Assembly (NCBI RefSeq): GCF_016827605.1
Contig: NZ_JAEPJQ010000005.1
Span: 62,001 to 126,000, forward strand
Direction of reading: 5' to 3'
DNA length: 64,000 nt
Origin: Hyunsoonleella ulvae
GTDB lineage: Bacteria > Bacteroidota > Bacteroidia > Flavobacteriales > Flavobacteriaceae
Positions 11,501 to 20,445 of this stretch are shown piece after piece; position 1 is the stretch's first letter; the number at the start of each line of letters is the position of its first letter. Under the pieces are notes generated by a model, which had not been told where the DNA came from, did not search any database, and saw only the letters and a program-made list of their open reading frames with translations. A program made the translations under genes and the position numbers.

Positions 11501-14500
11501 GTTATTTGGAGTATAATACACAGTTGTGTACATTAACATATAACGATTTAGATACAGATGCTTATGATAGCTATATAAATTCTATCACAACCTTTGCCGA
11601 TGCAGTTTCTGCTGGTGTATTTGCAAATGAAGATGATATTTATGATGAAGATCCTTATTTCCATAATACCTTGGGTACACCTTACGAGACTAATGATATA
11701 TTAACTTGGAGACGAGGTATTATGACAGAAGCCATTACAACTAACTATGATGGTAATGCTAATGTAAGCATGTGGCAAATGGCATATATTACAGTAATGT
11801 GTAATGGTATTACAACATGTAATACTCCTTCAAACTTTAGTGAAATAAACAATTTAAGTAATGAGAAGTTAAAAGATAGAATATGGGAAACCTATAGATC
11901 ATTTTATTTGTCACTTAAAGAGAAGATTAAGTATGTTTTTATAAATGTATATGCCAAAAACGAAGGTTGCTATAATGGTTGTATTGGTGTAGAAGGAGCT
12001 TCTACCCTTACCAATGTAATTCGGGATTATGCTCAAAAAGACAACATTGCCAATTACATAAATAACATTACAACCCCACAATTTTGTGATATTACACAAT
12101 CGAGCCTATATATAGAAAAAACAAAACAATTTGTACCAATTGATATTGGATATGATTCTTCTTTAGATATAGACGACCTAATCGAAAACACAGAAGTAGA
12201 TACTGAGGTGGCTGTATATTTACAAACAGGAGAATGTCCACTTTTACAAGATTTAGAGGCGTTTCTAAGTGGTTTTGTTGAAGAGAAAAACTCATCTGGT
12301 ATTCAGCTTAATATTACTCAAAATAGAGTATATGCAGGTCAATACTTATCTTCAGATTTATATGAAGCTTTTGGAGGTATTATTAATGAAACCAGTACTA
12401 TAAATATTAATTCAAATATTAATGGTAGCTCAATTAGTATTTCTATTCCTGAAATAGCTGTGCCATGTGTTAATCCAGTTACTTTAACATTACCTGCTTC
12501 TTCAAGTTTAAGTTGGAGTAACTATAATCCCACAATAGGTACAGGTTGGCATATAATAGGATTATCTAATCTTTATTATGATAACGATTTATCTGATTTT
12601 AGTAACGGTAATACTAATTATGGATTTCAAATATTAGCACGTATTCAGGATGGAACGGAACTCAAAGAAATTGTTTTAACTGGAACTACTTGTACAGCTA
12701 TCGGAGAGTGTTCTACTTTTGATGATGGAGATACCATTGGTGAGGTTATAGATACCAATGTCTCAAATCCTGAGAGTAAGTTTGGATGTACAAGAAAAGC
12801 CAAATTTAAGAGAGACTTTGTAAAACTTTTAAATGTTCTTAATCAAAATAATACAATTAATGGTACTAACATAAGTTTAAATCAATACCCTGCTTATATA
12901 AACAGTATTTTACCAGAGTTTTTTAACGATTTTACAGAGAATCATACAGCTACTTGGAGTTTTAGTTCTTCATCCTATACTGTAGAAGTTTCAGGAAATA
13001 TAACGTTTACCTTTAATGCAGAATCCATAGATATTGCTAATGATCACACATTTGAATATATAACTATTAATGAGGGAGCTTCAGATCAAATAAGTATCTA
13101 TGCCTCTGATGAATTAGGAAATATATATAACGATACTGGTGTTGGTCTTTTAGGAGGAGGGATATCTCCAGGGCTAAATTATTCCTGTTGTCCAGAAGAT
13201 GATGAAGGGCCTCAATTAGTACCAACTTTTACTTTTAGAAAACAAATTAGCAATGGAGGTATTACCGGAGATGGCACACTGGGTAACAGGTTGTATTACA
13301 AAGATGTTACAGTAAAACCATTGGGGATTTCATTTGGATTGAATGAAATTATTGATATAGATTTTGATGCAGGAAGTGGTTATGATAATTTTTTTAATTC
13401 TACTAATCCTGAAGATTTTAATTTTACACTATTTCTTAATGGAGAGGAGTTTACAAGAGAAAATGGCAAATTGGCTATCTCTTTTTTAGAAAACATGGAT
13501 ATTCATGGTTTTGTACATGCAGGTGCACGTAATCGCATATCTTGGAATGCGTATTATCCTTTTGATTTTGAAATGTATAATTTATCGTATGATTACGATC
13601 CACTTGTTGAATTTGATTTTAATGAAGGTACTGGTAATGCATTTTCTTCTCTTGGTTTAGTAGAAATGAATACTAATGAAAATAGCTGGATTACAGACCC
13701 AATACATGGTACAGGTCTAAAATTTAGTGATCAACTAGAGACACATTGGAATCAAATTGATAACTATGGATTATATTTTCTTAAAACAAAAATAAAATTT
13801 ATGGGAGATATACCCGCTCCCCATCCTCTCTATTCCGAATACAATGATGCTGGATTTATTTTACAACTAGATCATCAAGATTCTGCAACAGGTCATTTAA
13901 ACCAATTTGTTGTATTTGCAGAGAGAAGTTCTGATATAATAGGGCAAGATTTAATTAATGGGCTGGGATCTTTCAGTTGGGTTAATGAAAATGAGATTGC
14001 TAATGTGTGTAACTATGACATTAACAATACTGGTTTTACTTTACCAAATGCCGATTGGACTACATCATCAATTAGTTCATCATTCGAAATACGTCTTCCT
14101 TCTATAGGTTATTCAAATGCTGCTATTAACGATACTAGCTGTTATAATCACAACCAATATGGAGCTATAGATAGTCCTAATTATGGTTTTTTTCCTGAAG
14201 ATGTACACCCCTCTCCTGATGGTGGTGCATTTATGGCTTCTTTTCAGTACAGTGATAATGGAACAGATGGATTAAATATAAAAGTACGCGATCTAGAGAT
14301 TGGAGAAACCTATACGATATCATTCTATCAAACTTACTTAGGTTTTTCAGACCATGCTATTACTAATTCTAACCTTAGTTTATCGCCTGCTAAATGGTTG
14401 GTAATTATAGATCGTTATAGCCCTAATGAACAAACTTTAACTACTAGCGATAATATGTCTTTTGCTTCTGGAGCTAAGAGGTGGGAATATGTAGAACATA

Positions 14501-17500
14501 CTTTTGTAGCAACTGATTCTATACATGATTTATATTTTGCAGGTCTTAAAGCAAATTTAGGAACGCCAAAATCCTATATAGGTATTGATGGAATAAAGGT
14601 TACTAAAACCATCGATAATTCTAATGTATCTAGCTCTAATACTAATTGCTTAGCGGACTGTATACCTCAAACAGTAGCACCAATAAGCTCTGATGAAAAA
14701 TATAACGATTTTATAAACTTTTTAGCATTTAATTCAGATGCAGATCCAGAATCTACCAAAATAAACAACTTATATTTCTCAAGTTTACCAAAATTAACAA
14801 CAACAGATCCCAATGATGATGAAACTCTTGAATTCTTTAGGGCATTTAATTATGCGTATTTAGTAGATTCTTATATAGCATATATTGAAGCGTTAAACAT
14901 TACATCAACTTACGATAAATACTACCTTACTATTGCTGAATTTGGAGATACAAATCTAAATTACGGATACGATATGATAGATACTGTAGTAGCCGCCTAT
15001 GTGTCATATACTGGTGGTCACTCAGAAACAGATAATGAAGAAGATATTTATTGGAACGATTATGTTAATACCATTTATATGGTAAATAACTTTGTTTGTC
15101 CACCAGTACCAATGCAACCAAAACAAACATTTGTAATTGAAACTCCTCCAGTAAATCCGTGCGAAAGCTTTAGACTAAGTATTTCTGAAGCTTATAAACA
15201 AGAAGCCTATGAAAGCTATCTTAATGAACTAAAGGAGGAGTTTAAAAGAGAGTATATAAAACAAGGTATTACAAATGTAGAAGAGACACTAACAGCATCA
15301 TATTCTGATAAAGAATACCAATACACATTATACTATTACGATCAAGCAGGTAATCTGGTACAAACCGTAGCACCAGAAGGTGTAGATAAACTAAACGCCA
15401 GTGAAATAGCTAATGGAGATCAACCAGAACATACATTTAAAACACAATACCGTTATAATTCTTTAAACCAATTAGTATGGCAAAGTACACCAGATGGTGG
15501 AGAAACGCGTTTTGCTTATGATGAATTAGGTAGAATTATTGCTTCACAAAATGCAAAACAAATCAAAGGAAATCCTGAAGTAGGTTTTGGCAATTTCTTT
15601 AGTTATACCCAATATGATGAACTAGGTAGAATAATAGAAGCTGGAGAAGTCTTTGACCCGGTTACCATTCAAAATCCAGGAAACAACACTTATAAGAGGG
15701 CAATTGGTGATGATGGAAAATTGTACAGATTGGTAAATGGCGTATACAATCCTGCTAATATTGAAAATAGCTTTCCTCAGTTTCTGGACAGAAAGCAAAT
15801 TACAAAAACTACCTATACAACCACATCATCGCTAGCACAAAGTTTAGGTTTTAATCAATCAACAAATACACGAAATAGAGTAACCTCTGTGATTTACATT
15901 GAAGACTCAAGTTCTGGATTAGATTGTAATAATGCTATTTTTTATGATTATGACATTCACGGTAATGTAAAAAAAATGGGGTATTACGTGTATCTTGGAG
16001 ATCCAAGTGCACAAAAAACTTTAAAAACTACAGAGTACGAGTACGATCTAATAAGCGGTAATGTTAACCAAGTTATTTATCAAAAAGATCAACCAGATCA
16101 ATTTATACATCGTTATCAATATGATGCAGATAATAGGATAACAGCAGTACAAACTTCCAGAGATGGTGTCCTTTGGGAAACAGATGCTTCTTATCAGTAT
16201 TATGAGTATGGACCATTAGCTCGTACTGTGCTAGGGGAACAGCAAGTACAAGGTATAGATTATGCTTACACCATACAAGGCTGGTTAAAAGGAGTAAATG
16301 GAGAAAATGCAGGTGTTAATGATATGGGCAATGATGATGGTACACTTACAGCAAAAGATGCTTTTGGGTTCTCGTTAAACTATTTTAGTGGAGACTATAC
16401 TAATGTTGCAGGAACTACGCCTTTTACAGTAGCTGAGTCCTCAAACCAAAATCCAAATAACTTGTACAATGGTAACATAAAAACAATGGTTACTAGTTTA
16501 ATTGATTTAAATGAAGATGCCTTAAGTGTACTGCAAAACAATTACACTTACGATCAGTTAAATCGTATAAAAACCATGCAGTCATACAATATAGCAAACA
16601 GCAATTTAGTTTATGCATCCAATTATACATATGACAAAAATGGTAACCTCACAAGTTTAGAGCGTGATGCTAACGGAACTCCAATGGATCGTTTATCTTA
16701 TAACTATAACTCCAATCAATTAACTCAAAATTCCACATTACGTAACAACCGCTTGTACAGTGTAGACGATACAGTAGCTGCAAATACCTTTGAAGATATA
16801 GATATTGATGGCGGACAATCCACAGGTGTTTTCGATACCCAATCCGGAGAGTTCAATAATGCCAATTACCAATACGATGCAATAGGGCAACTTATAAGTG
16901 ATGAACAAGAAGGGATTACGAACATAAACTGGCGTGTAGATGGTAAGGTAGAAAGCATTACAAAAGATGATGGTACCATAACAAGTTTTGAATATGATGG
17001 CTTAGGTAACCGCATATCAAAGACACATATACCTTTAGGTAATACCAGTGATGCCACACATACCTATTACATACGTGATGCCCAAGGCAATGTAATGGCT
17101 GTTTATAATAAAGGGCTTGTGGAAGTATCTAATTCTACTACAGCAAATATTCCATCAGGAATTATTTCGGGGACAGAAACTTACCAAGCCAATCAAGATA
17201 TTATCTTTGGCGGAAACGGAACATTTACGGTTACTGCTCCAAATGGAAATATTACTGTAGAAGCTGGTAATTCTATTACTTTAAAACCAGAAACACATAT
17301 AGAGTCAGGAGCAGAAGCACTTTTACAGATTAATCAAAACATTAATATTCCACCTGTAACTGAAATTGTAGGTTTAGAATTATCAGAACATCATATATAC
17401 GGTAGCTCAAGATTAGGGATACAACAATATACAGAGACCCCTACTTTAGTTGCACACACATATAACAATACTATTGGAGATAAACGTTACGAACTAAGTA

Positions 17501-18639
17501 ACCACTTAGGCAATGTTTTAAGTGTAATAAGCGATCGTAAATTATTAAAAAATGGTATATTTACATCAGACGTTCTTTCATATAATGATTACTATCCCTT
17601 CGGTCAAGCCCTACCGGGTAGAAGTGGACAATCTGACGACTATCGTTATGGATTTAATGGTTTTGAAAAAGATGATGAAGTTAAAGGAAGCGGTAATAGT
17701 TACACCACTGAATGGAGACAGTATGACCCAAGAATAGGAAGATGGCTTTCTATAGACCCTGTTTACAAGCCTTTTGAAAGTCCTTATGTGGCTTTTTCTA
17801 ACAACCCAATGTATTATATTGATAGATTAGGAGATGACCCTGAGCCAGCAATTACAGTTTATCAAGGCTTGCTTTACATAACTGTATTGAGCGAGATGTT
17901 ATCAAATATAGCTAGTGTTATTGAAGATGGGACAAAAACAATCGAAGCTATGAATGCTGAGTTGGATTTGGTAAATCAGAAACGTCAGGCATTAGGCTTT
18001 TTTGAAAGAAACAATTTATCATCTTGGATTAACGAGGCTATTTATACTTTTACAGATGAAAAGCTTCAAGAAATGTACGATAACGTAGTTTCTATAACTG
18101 AAGAACGCATAGACGAGTATGAGAGGTTATATTCTTATTACAATGAAATTAATAAAACATTAGCAGAATTTTTAGATAGTGATGTAGCAGAAGAACTTGT
18201 TTTTGAAACCGAAGATGGCGGTTATGAGATTTATAGAAGAATCCCAAACGCATCCACAACCAAATCTCAAGCTACAAATACTAATAATAGCCTTCATAAG
18301 AATAATAATAAGTATAAAGGACATCAAGGGGTTTATGAGATTAAAGTTAATGGAAAGACCTTTAAGTATGGGAAAGCTGATATGACAAATATGAGTTCCA
18401 CTGGTTTACCAAGAAGACTTCAGTCACAAATTAATAAGTTAAAAAAGAAATTCCCCGGAAAACTTATAACTGGTAAGGTAATTTTTAATAGGAAGAATAT
18501 AACAACAAAGAAGATTAAGGAAATAGAAGCTAAAACAGTAAGGAAATACGTTAAAAAGTTTAAGACCTTCCCTAAAGGTAATGTATTGGAAAGAAAAGCA
18601 GCAGAGAGAAAGAAGAAAGCAAAACGAAAGAAAATATGA
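8524..18639 (+). CDS. Giant RHS/YD-repeat protein with GIY-YIG-like nuclease toxin tip
   Basis: About 3371 residues. The chosen start gives MKITSILTTS... and a signal peptide ending near ISYGQ; an in-frame ATG at 8500 overlaps the previous gene and is less likely. Residues ~320-400 (VVSYFDGTLRNRQTVTK) resemble the DUF6443-type lead into YD repeats. Clear YD motifs run from ~2270 (YYYDQAGNLVQTVAPEG) to ~2990. The RHS core lies at ~3035-3105 (YRYGFNGFEKDDE, GRWLSIDPVYKPFESPYVAF, NNPMYYIDRLGDDP), after which the sequence changes character. A helical linker is followed by residues ~3265-3360 with GVYEIKVNGKTFKYGKA, an Arg pair (LPRRLQSQ), a Glu (KEIEAKTVRKY) and a late Asn (FPKGN), the order of conserved residues of GIY-YIG nucleases. 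The tail is strongly basic. By analogy with polymorphic toxins the RHS shell would enclose and release this tip. The next gene overlaps the stop and is a candidate immunity gene. Confidence 0.85.
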   Translation: MKITSILTTSSMFRNYICTFLVVLAVKNISYGQDYTYEVSGTYNSASIDANVASGTFLSSQEDAEIALQDKVSLADVSYVKLGVDHDTSFSYWYKYTITLEITPILSDGTDGTAYLLNGDDALSVEYNPSGPSNNYIDVTQHQIPNSNGIKIKVLSITTENLSDTSQPINTSTSPTNIYLETGFQSERYYFQSNQPTSFTSTLGTYVDENNTTVNCNCLGLSWTTIEGAISYDLEWTWVDNYGSDPENPTPLDATDIKLSNSNFERNSTRINTSNLSYQIPLIYSQGYIVYRIRAVGKFLSDPTKYNYGDWSSGITSKTYVSEWNDKTLITSHENKKNWQFQASYAEEGKKKEVVSYFDGTLRNRQTVTKINSDNNAIVGEVIYDNQGRPAIEVLPVPAGDNRLDFYPDFNLNIDNELYTHNNFDWDSADASQCEIDKDKLGMSTQNGASKYYGVLDNITNTFQDYVPDAENFPFSQIEYTPDNTGRIRRKGGVGAEHQLGSGHEMKYYYSTPSQTELTRLFGSNVGNVLHYKKNMVVDPNNQVSISYIDPQGRTIATALTGDNPPALESITSENQASQVLDVLNKKNASDTDTDLDNNIKYATSRFGNIRDGLQVSKQIAVASDASSYDIDYQILNDTPFTPQYCSTHIYPFVYNLTLSLKDDCANELLPSTVNNIIVGTESLDGTAIPVNTPSTVQDLSEVFLNTGTYTLYKNLTIDENVLNNYANDYISQLKDSSSSCYINPDGFAPEAEIEGCDLTCDECKNDLGLQNEYIEDELRSYYGSKSDFVITGNSSTGYTVDTIPQSDDDNNGTEDINQEEVEILIITFNREWELLYQACEQLEGCSVTPVLSSCSVNTALLLQDMSPLGQYGSIQDSDDTDDILTINDPLSIFNEANQLIINGVSGGTHWRSPDAYFDSYGNVAKIEVIQNADGSYIPQIQPDVTVRTVNNEDGTLKYLWVQPQDLLYVEDFLSYWEDSWAESLIEYHPENCYLEYNTQLCTLTYNDLDTDAYDSYINSITTFADAVSAGVFANEDDIYDEDPYFHNTLGTPYETNDILTWRRGIMTEAITTNYDGNANVSMWQMAYITVMCNGITTCNTPSNFSEINNLSNEKLKDRIWETYRSFYLSLKEKIKYVFINVYAKNEGCYNGCIGVEGASTLTNVIRDYAQKDNIANYINNITTPQFCDITQSSLYIEKTKQFVPIDIGYDSSLDIDDLIENTEVDTEVAVYLQTGECPLLQDLEAFLSGFVEEKNSSGIQLNITQNRVYAGQYLSSDLYEAFGGIINETSTININSNINGSSISISIPEIAVPCVNPVTLTLPASSSLSWSNYNPTIGTGWHIIGLSNLYYDNDLSDFSNGNTNYGFQILARIQDGTELKEIVLTGTTCTAIGECSTFDDGDTIGEVIDTNVSNPESKFGCTRKAKFKRDFVKLLNVLNQNNTINGTNISLNQYPAYINSILPEFFNDFTENHTATWSFSSSSYTVEVSGNITFTFNAESIDIANDHTFEYITINEGASDQISIYASDELGNIYNDTGVGLLGGGISPGLNYSCCPEDDEGPQLVPTFTFRKQISNGGITGDGTLGNRLYYKDVTVKPLGISFGLNEIIDIDFDAGSGYDNFFNSTNPEDFNFTLFLNGEEFTRENGKLAISFLENMDIHGFVHAGARNRISWNAYYPFDFEMYNLSYDYDPLVEFDFNEGTGNAFSSLGLVEMNTNENSWITDPIHGTGLKFSDQLETHWNQIDNYGLYFLKTKIKFMGDIPAPHPLYSEYNDAGFILQLDHQDSATGHLNQFVVFAERSSDIIGQDLINGLGSFSWVNENEIANVCNYDINNTGFTLPNADWTTSSISSSFEIRLPSIGYSNAAINDTSCYNHNQYGAIDSPNYGFFPEDVHPSPDGGAFMASFQYSDNGTDGLNIKVRDLEIGETYTISFYQTYLGFSDHAITNSNLSLSPAKWLVIIDRYSPNEQTLTTSDNMSFASGAKRWEYVEHTFVATDSIHDLYFAGLKANLGTPKSYIGIDGIKVTKTIDNSNVSSSNTNCLADCIPQTVAPISSDEKYNDFINFLAFNSDADPESTKINNLYFSSLPKLTTTDPNDDETLEFFRAFNYAYLVDSYIAYIEALNITSTYDKYYLTIAEFGDTNLNYGYDMIDTVVAAYVSYTGGHSETDNEEDIYWNDYVNTIYMVNNFVCPPVPMQPKQTFVIETPPVNPCESFRLSISEAYKQEAYESYLNELKEEFKREYIKQGITNVEETLTASYSDKEYQYTLYYYDQAGNLVQTVAPEGVDKLNASEIANGDQPEHTFKTQYRYNSLNQLVWQSTPDGGETRFAYDELGRIIASQNAKQIKGNPEVGFGNFFSYTQYDELGRIIEAGEVFDPVTIQNPGNNTYKRAIGDDGKLYRLVNGVYNPANIENSFPQFLDRKQITKTTYTTTSSLAQSLGFNQSTNTRNRVTSVIYIEDSSSGLDCNNAIFYDYDIHGNVKKMGYYVYLGDPSAQKTLKTTEYEYDLISGNVNQVIYQKDQPDQFIHRYQYDADNRITAVQTSRDGVLWETDASYQYYEYGPLARTVLGEQQVQGIDYAYTIQGWLKGVNGENAGVNDMGNDDGTLTAKDAFGFSLNYFSGDYTNVAGTTPFTVAESSNQNPNNLYNGNIKTMVTSLIDLNEDALSVLQNNYTYDQLNRIKTMQSYNIANSNLVYASNYTYDKNGNLTSLERDANGTPMDRLSYNYNSNQLTQNSTLRNNRLYSVDDTVAANTFEDIDIDGGQSTGVFDTQSGEFNNANYQYDAIGQLISDEQEGITNINWRVDGKVESITKDDGTITSFEYDGLGNRISKTHIPLGNTSDATHTYYIRDAQGNVMAVYNKGLVEVSNSTTANIPSGIISGTETYQANQDIIFGGNGTFTVTAPNGNITVEAGNSITLKPETHIESGAEALLQINQNINIPPVTEIVGLELSEHHIYGSSRLGIQQYTETPTLVAHTYNNTIGDKRYELSNHLGNVLSVISDRKLLKNGIFTSDVLSYNDYYPFGQALPGRSGQSDDYRYGFNGFEKDDEVKGSGNSYTTEWRQYDPRIGRWLSIDPVYKPFESPYVAFSNNPMYYIDRLGDDPEPAITVYQGLLYITVLSEMLSNIASVIEDGTKTIEAMNAELDLVNQKRQALGFFERNNLSSWINEAIYTFTDEKLQEMYDNVVSITEERIDEYERLYSYYNEINKTLAEFLDSDVAEELVFETEDGGYEIYRRIPNASTTKSQATNTNNSLHKNNNKYKGHQGVYEIKVNGKTFKYGKADMTNMSSTGLPRRLQSQINKLKKKFPGKLITGKVIFNRKNITTKKIKEIEAKTVRKYVKKFKTFPKGNVLERKAAERKKKAKRKKI

Positions 18640-19097
18640 AAGCATCATTGATGTCAATTTTAGTAGATTCAGATTTAGAATATGAATTTCCATATCAAAT
18701 AGGTCTTTTATTTCATGAAAGGTTTAATAATGTTTTTGAAAAAGAAATCATTATTGCAAATCCTAAGTATAAAGATTGGATTTTAAGCTTAAATTTATCT
18801 CATTCAAAACCTATTAAAGACATATTGTTAAAAGGTCCTGATATTGATAAAAGAAATAAGATTGTTACTTTTTCAATTTTTAATGGAATTATTAAAAAAG
18901 GAATATCTTCTAAAGAAATAACAATTTTTTTCATGGAAAATTTGTTGATAAATTTAAAAGATATATTAGAATTGTTAAAAGTTGAAATTGCTTTTGACTT
19001 AGTAGAATCCTTTTTTGAAAATTTTCTAAATGATTTAAATATTAATTATGAAAAATATATTGACTATTACACCGAAGAAGATGACGAACTATTTTAG
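18636..19097 (+). CDS. Candidate immunity protein for the RHS toxin tip
   Basis: The 153-residue product has no signal peptide, so it is predicted cytoplasmic. It starts inside the stop of the RHS toxin gene (ATGA overlap). It is acidic, especially its C-terminus (YYTEEDDELF), which complements the very basic toxin tail. It is mixed alpha/beta with a helical second half (ITIFFMENLLINLKDILELL). The base composition looks richer in A and T than the preceding RHS core, typical of exchanged toxin/immunity cassettes, although this was not computed. I do not recognise the family. The immunity role is inferred from position, charge and size. Confidence 0.6.
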   Translation: MKASLMSILVDSDLEYEFPYQIGLLFHERFNNVFEKEIIIANPKYKDWILSLNLSHSKPIKDILLKGPDIDKRNKIVTFSIFNGIIKKGISSKEITIFFMENLLINLKDILELLKVEIAFDLVESFFENFLNDLNINYEKYIDYYTEEDDELF

Positions 19098-19341
19098 TTT
19101 TATATTATTGTTTTTTTTAATTAGCTGTACAGATGTTGAAAAGGCAAAAACCTCTGAAGATATTATTGAAGCAGAGAATACTGAAAAATTGGAGAATCTA
19201 AAGATGGAAATTGAGATGCAAAGTATTGATAGGGCAGAAAAAATAGATAGTTTGATTTTCGAGATTGAGAAGTTTAATCAGATGACAAAAGAAACTATCA
19301 AAAATAGCAATGATAGTATTTCAAAAAGTAAATTAAAATAA
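19081..19341 (+). CDS. Small lipoprotein overlapping the candidate immunity gene
   Basis: Starting at ATG 19081, the 86-residue product begins MTNYFSFILLFFLISC, a good lipoprotein signal with a cysteine after LIS. An in-frame ATG at 19048 would place a hydrophilic stretch before the signal and is rejected. The mature part is highly charged and probably a coiled coil (about residues 20-75). The gene overlaps the preceding gene by 17 bases in another frame, so they are probably co-transcribed. It could be a second immunity component in the periplasm or an unrelated cargo gene; its function is unknown. Confidence 0.55.
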   Translation: MTNYFSFILLFFLISCTDVEKAKTSEDIIEAENTEKLENLKMEIEMQSIDRAEKIDSLIFEIEKFNQMTKETIKNSNDSISKSKLK

Positions 19342-19417
19342 TTTTGATTGGTAAAGGCGGTAGAAGTATAATGTAGTGTGCGGAATATTTTAAAATATAA
19401 ATAATTAAGTGATAATT

Positions 19418-19435
19418 GGTATGCCATGGCATACC
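19418..19435. repeat. Perfect 18-bp palindrome
   Basis: GGTATGCCATGGCATACC reads the same on both strands and abuts the first REP-like repeat. It lies ~80 bases after the lipoprotein stop. It could be a protein-binding site or the end of the repeat element; no T-run follows, so it is not a terminator. Confidence 0.6.
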
Positions 19436-19541
19436 CCTGATGGTCCTAGTTTGTAGTTACGGCTACCGCTAGCATTTGCTAGTGGAGGCAAGAGTGAGAA
19501 GAAAAAAAGAAAAGCTTTTACGGCAACGTAAAGGCTTTTTT
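19434..19541 (+). repeat. REP-like repeat, copy 1
   Basis: This ~108-base unit contains GATGGTCCTAGTTTGTAG, then CCGCTAGC-ATTT-GCTAGTGG (an 8-bp stem with one G-U pair), a purine-rich stretch and a GCAA-tetraloop hairpin with T-run. A near-identical unit lies ~1 kb downstream at 20446. The GTAG tetranucleotide before a hairpin is the arrangement described for REP sequences mobilised by RAYT transposases, and a RAYT gene lies nearby at 20625. Confidence 0.7.
19510..19541 (+). terminator. Rho-independent terminator-like hairpin in repeat copy 1
   Basis: AAAAGCTTTTACG, loop GCAA, then CGTAAAGGCTTTT with further Ts. The 13-bp stem has one G-U pair and a GNRA tetraloop, then a T-run. It could end transcription of the RHS locus. 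Confidence 0.65.
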
Positions 19542-19808
19542 AGTTTTAAGGTAACAACTGTTAGTTTTCCTATATTAAGTGTTTCAAAATATAGTGATGT
19601 AGCAATATGGGTAAAGAAATTGGGATGACGTTAAGCATAGTATTAGATGGCTACAGGTACGTAATCAGTATAAAGCGATATCATTTTAAAAGTATTGATA
19701 ATTTACAGAAAAAGCTGGAATTTCATCATCCGATGAAAAGCATGGCGTTTTAGGTATGATTTATGTGTTAAGAAATAATGAGAATTTAATAATTTGTATA
19801 TTTGTAAT
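19542..19808. other. Intergenic stretch with only a doubtful 48-codon ORF
   Basis: Between repeat copy 1 and the antitoxin gene I see no recognisable gene. A 48-codon ATG-to-TAG frame (19607-19753, starting MGKEIGMTLSIVLDGYRY) exists but has no recognised homology or clear ribosome-binding site. Just before the antitoxin start is TATATTTG (19797-19804), which matches the Bacteroidota -7 element TAnnTTTG, but no TTG is found at the right distance upstream. Confidence 0.4.
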
Positions 19809-20051
19809 ATGAGTGCATTAGAATTAAGGCATAAACTGCAAGAGCTGATGAAATATACCAATGATTTGGATTTGGCTAAGGCTTTTGATGAATTTGTTGA
19901 AAAATATAAACGAGAAAAATCTACATCTGTTTTAACCAAGGCACAACAAAAAGAAGTAGAAAGAAGGAGAGAAAAACATTTAGCTGGAGAAGGAAAGTCT
20001 TATACTCTAGAAGAATTCAAGCAAGAGGTTTCTGCGAGATATGGCATATAA
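19809..20051 (+). CDS. Antitoxin of a ParE/RelE-type toxin-antitoxin pair
   Basis: This encodes an 80-residue charged helical protein (MSALELRHKLQELMKYTNDL...) ending with a segment of the type EEFKQEVSARYGI, which resembles the C-terminal toxin-wrapping part of short addiction-module antitoxins. ATG 19809 is preferred over an ATG 15 bases upstream because the latter adds MYICN only and sits inside the -7-like box. It overlaps the toxin gene by 11 bases, the usual antitoxin-first arrangement. It probably neutralises the toxin and may regulate the operon, although no DNA-binding domain is obvious. Confidence 0.7.
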   Translation: MSALELRHKLQELMKYTNDLDLAKAFDEFVEKYKREKSTSVLTKAQQKEVERRREKHLAGEGKSYTLEEFKQEVSARYGI

Positions 20052-20331
20052 TCTTATTGTTAGGGATGATGCTCTTAAAGATGTGTTTGCGAGTTATGAT
20101 TGGTATGAGAAGAAGCAAATTGGATTAGGTAAAAGATTCTATACTGAAGTTCAGAAGATACTTGGCTACATAAAACAATATCCACATCATTATCAAGTTA
20201 AGTTTAAAAATATACGGGAAGGTGTTTTAAAGATATTTCCTTATGTTATTATTTATGAGATTTTAGATAATGATATTATAGTTTATTCTGTATTTCCTAC
20301 CAAAGATAATCCAGATAAGAAACCGAAATAA
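20041..20331 (+). CDS. ParE/RelE superfamily toxin
   Basis: The 96-residue product has the classic layout of the RelE/ParE plasmid-stabilisation fold: an N-terminal strand (YNLIVRDDALKDV), a helical hairpin with DWYEKKQIGLGKRFYTEVQK, the YPHHYQVKFKNIREGVLKIF core, and a final strand pair ending VIIYEILDNDIIVYSVFPT. Such toxins either poison gyrase (ParE) or cleave mRNA on the ribosome (RelE); which applies is not decided by sequence reading. It overlaps the antitoxin gene by 11 bases and is followed by a hairpin terminator. The pair lies between two direct copies of a REP-like repeat. Confidence 0.85.
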   Translation: MAYNLIVRDDALKDVFASYDWYEKKQIGLGKRFYTEVQKILGYIKQYPHHYQVKFKNIREGVLKIFPYVIIYEILDNDIIVYSVFPTKDNPDKKPK

Positions 20332-20361
20332 GTCAGATTTACATTATAAAATTTTAAAGTG

Positions 20362-20390
20362 AAAACCATCTATTTGCTAGGTGGGTTTTT
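20362..20390 (+). terminator. Terminator of the toxin-antitoxin operon
   Basis: AAAACC-ATCTA, loop TTTGC, then TAGGT-G-GGTTTT with extra Ts. An 11-bp stem with one bulged G and one G-U pair lies 30 bases after the toxin stop. Confidence 0.6.
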
Positions 20391-20445
20391 ATATCTTAGA
20401 TTTCGATTAATCTAGTATTAATCATAAGTTCTTTAAAATAAAATA

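Noticed and set aside
19607-19753. 48-codon ORF between repeat copy 1 and the antitoxin
   Set aside because: No ribosome-binding site, recognised motif or coupling to neighbours; kept only as a note.
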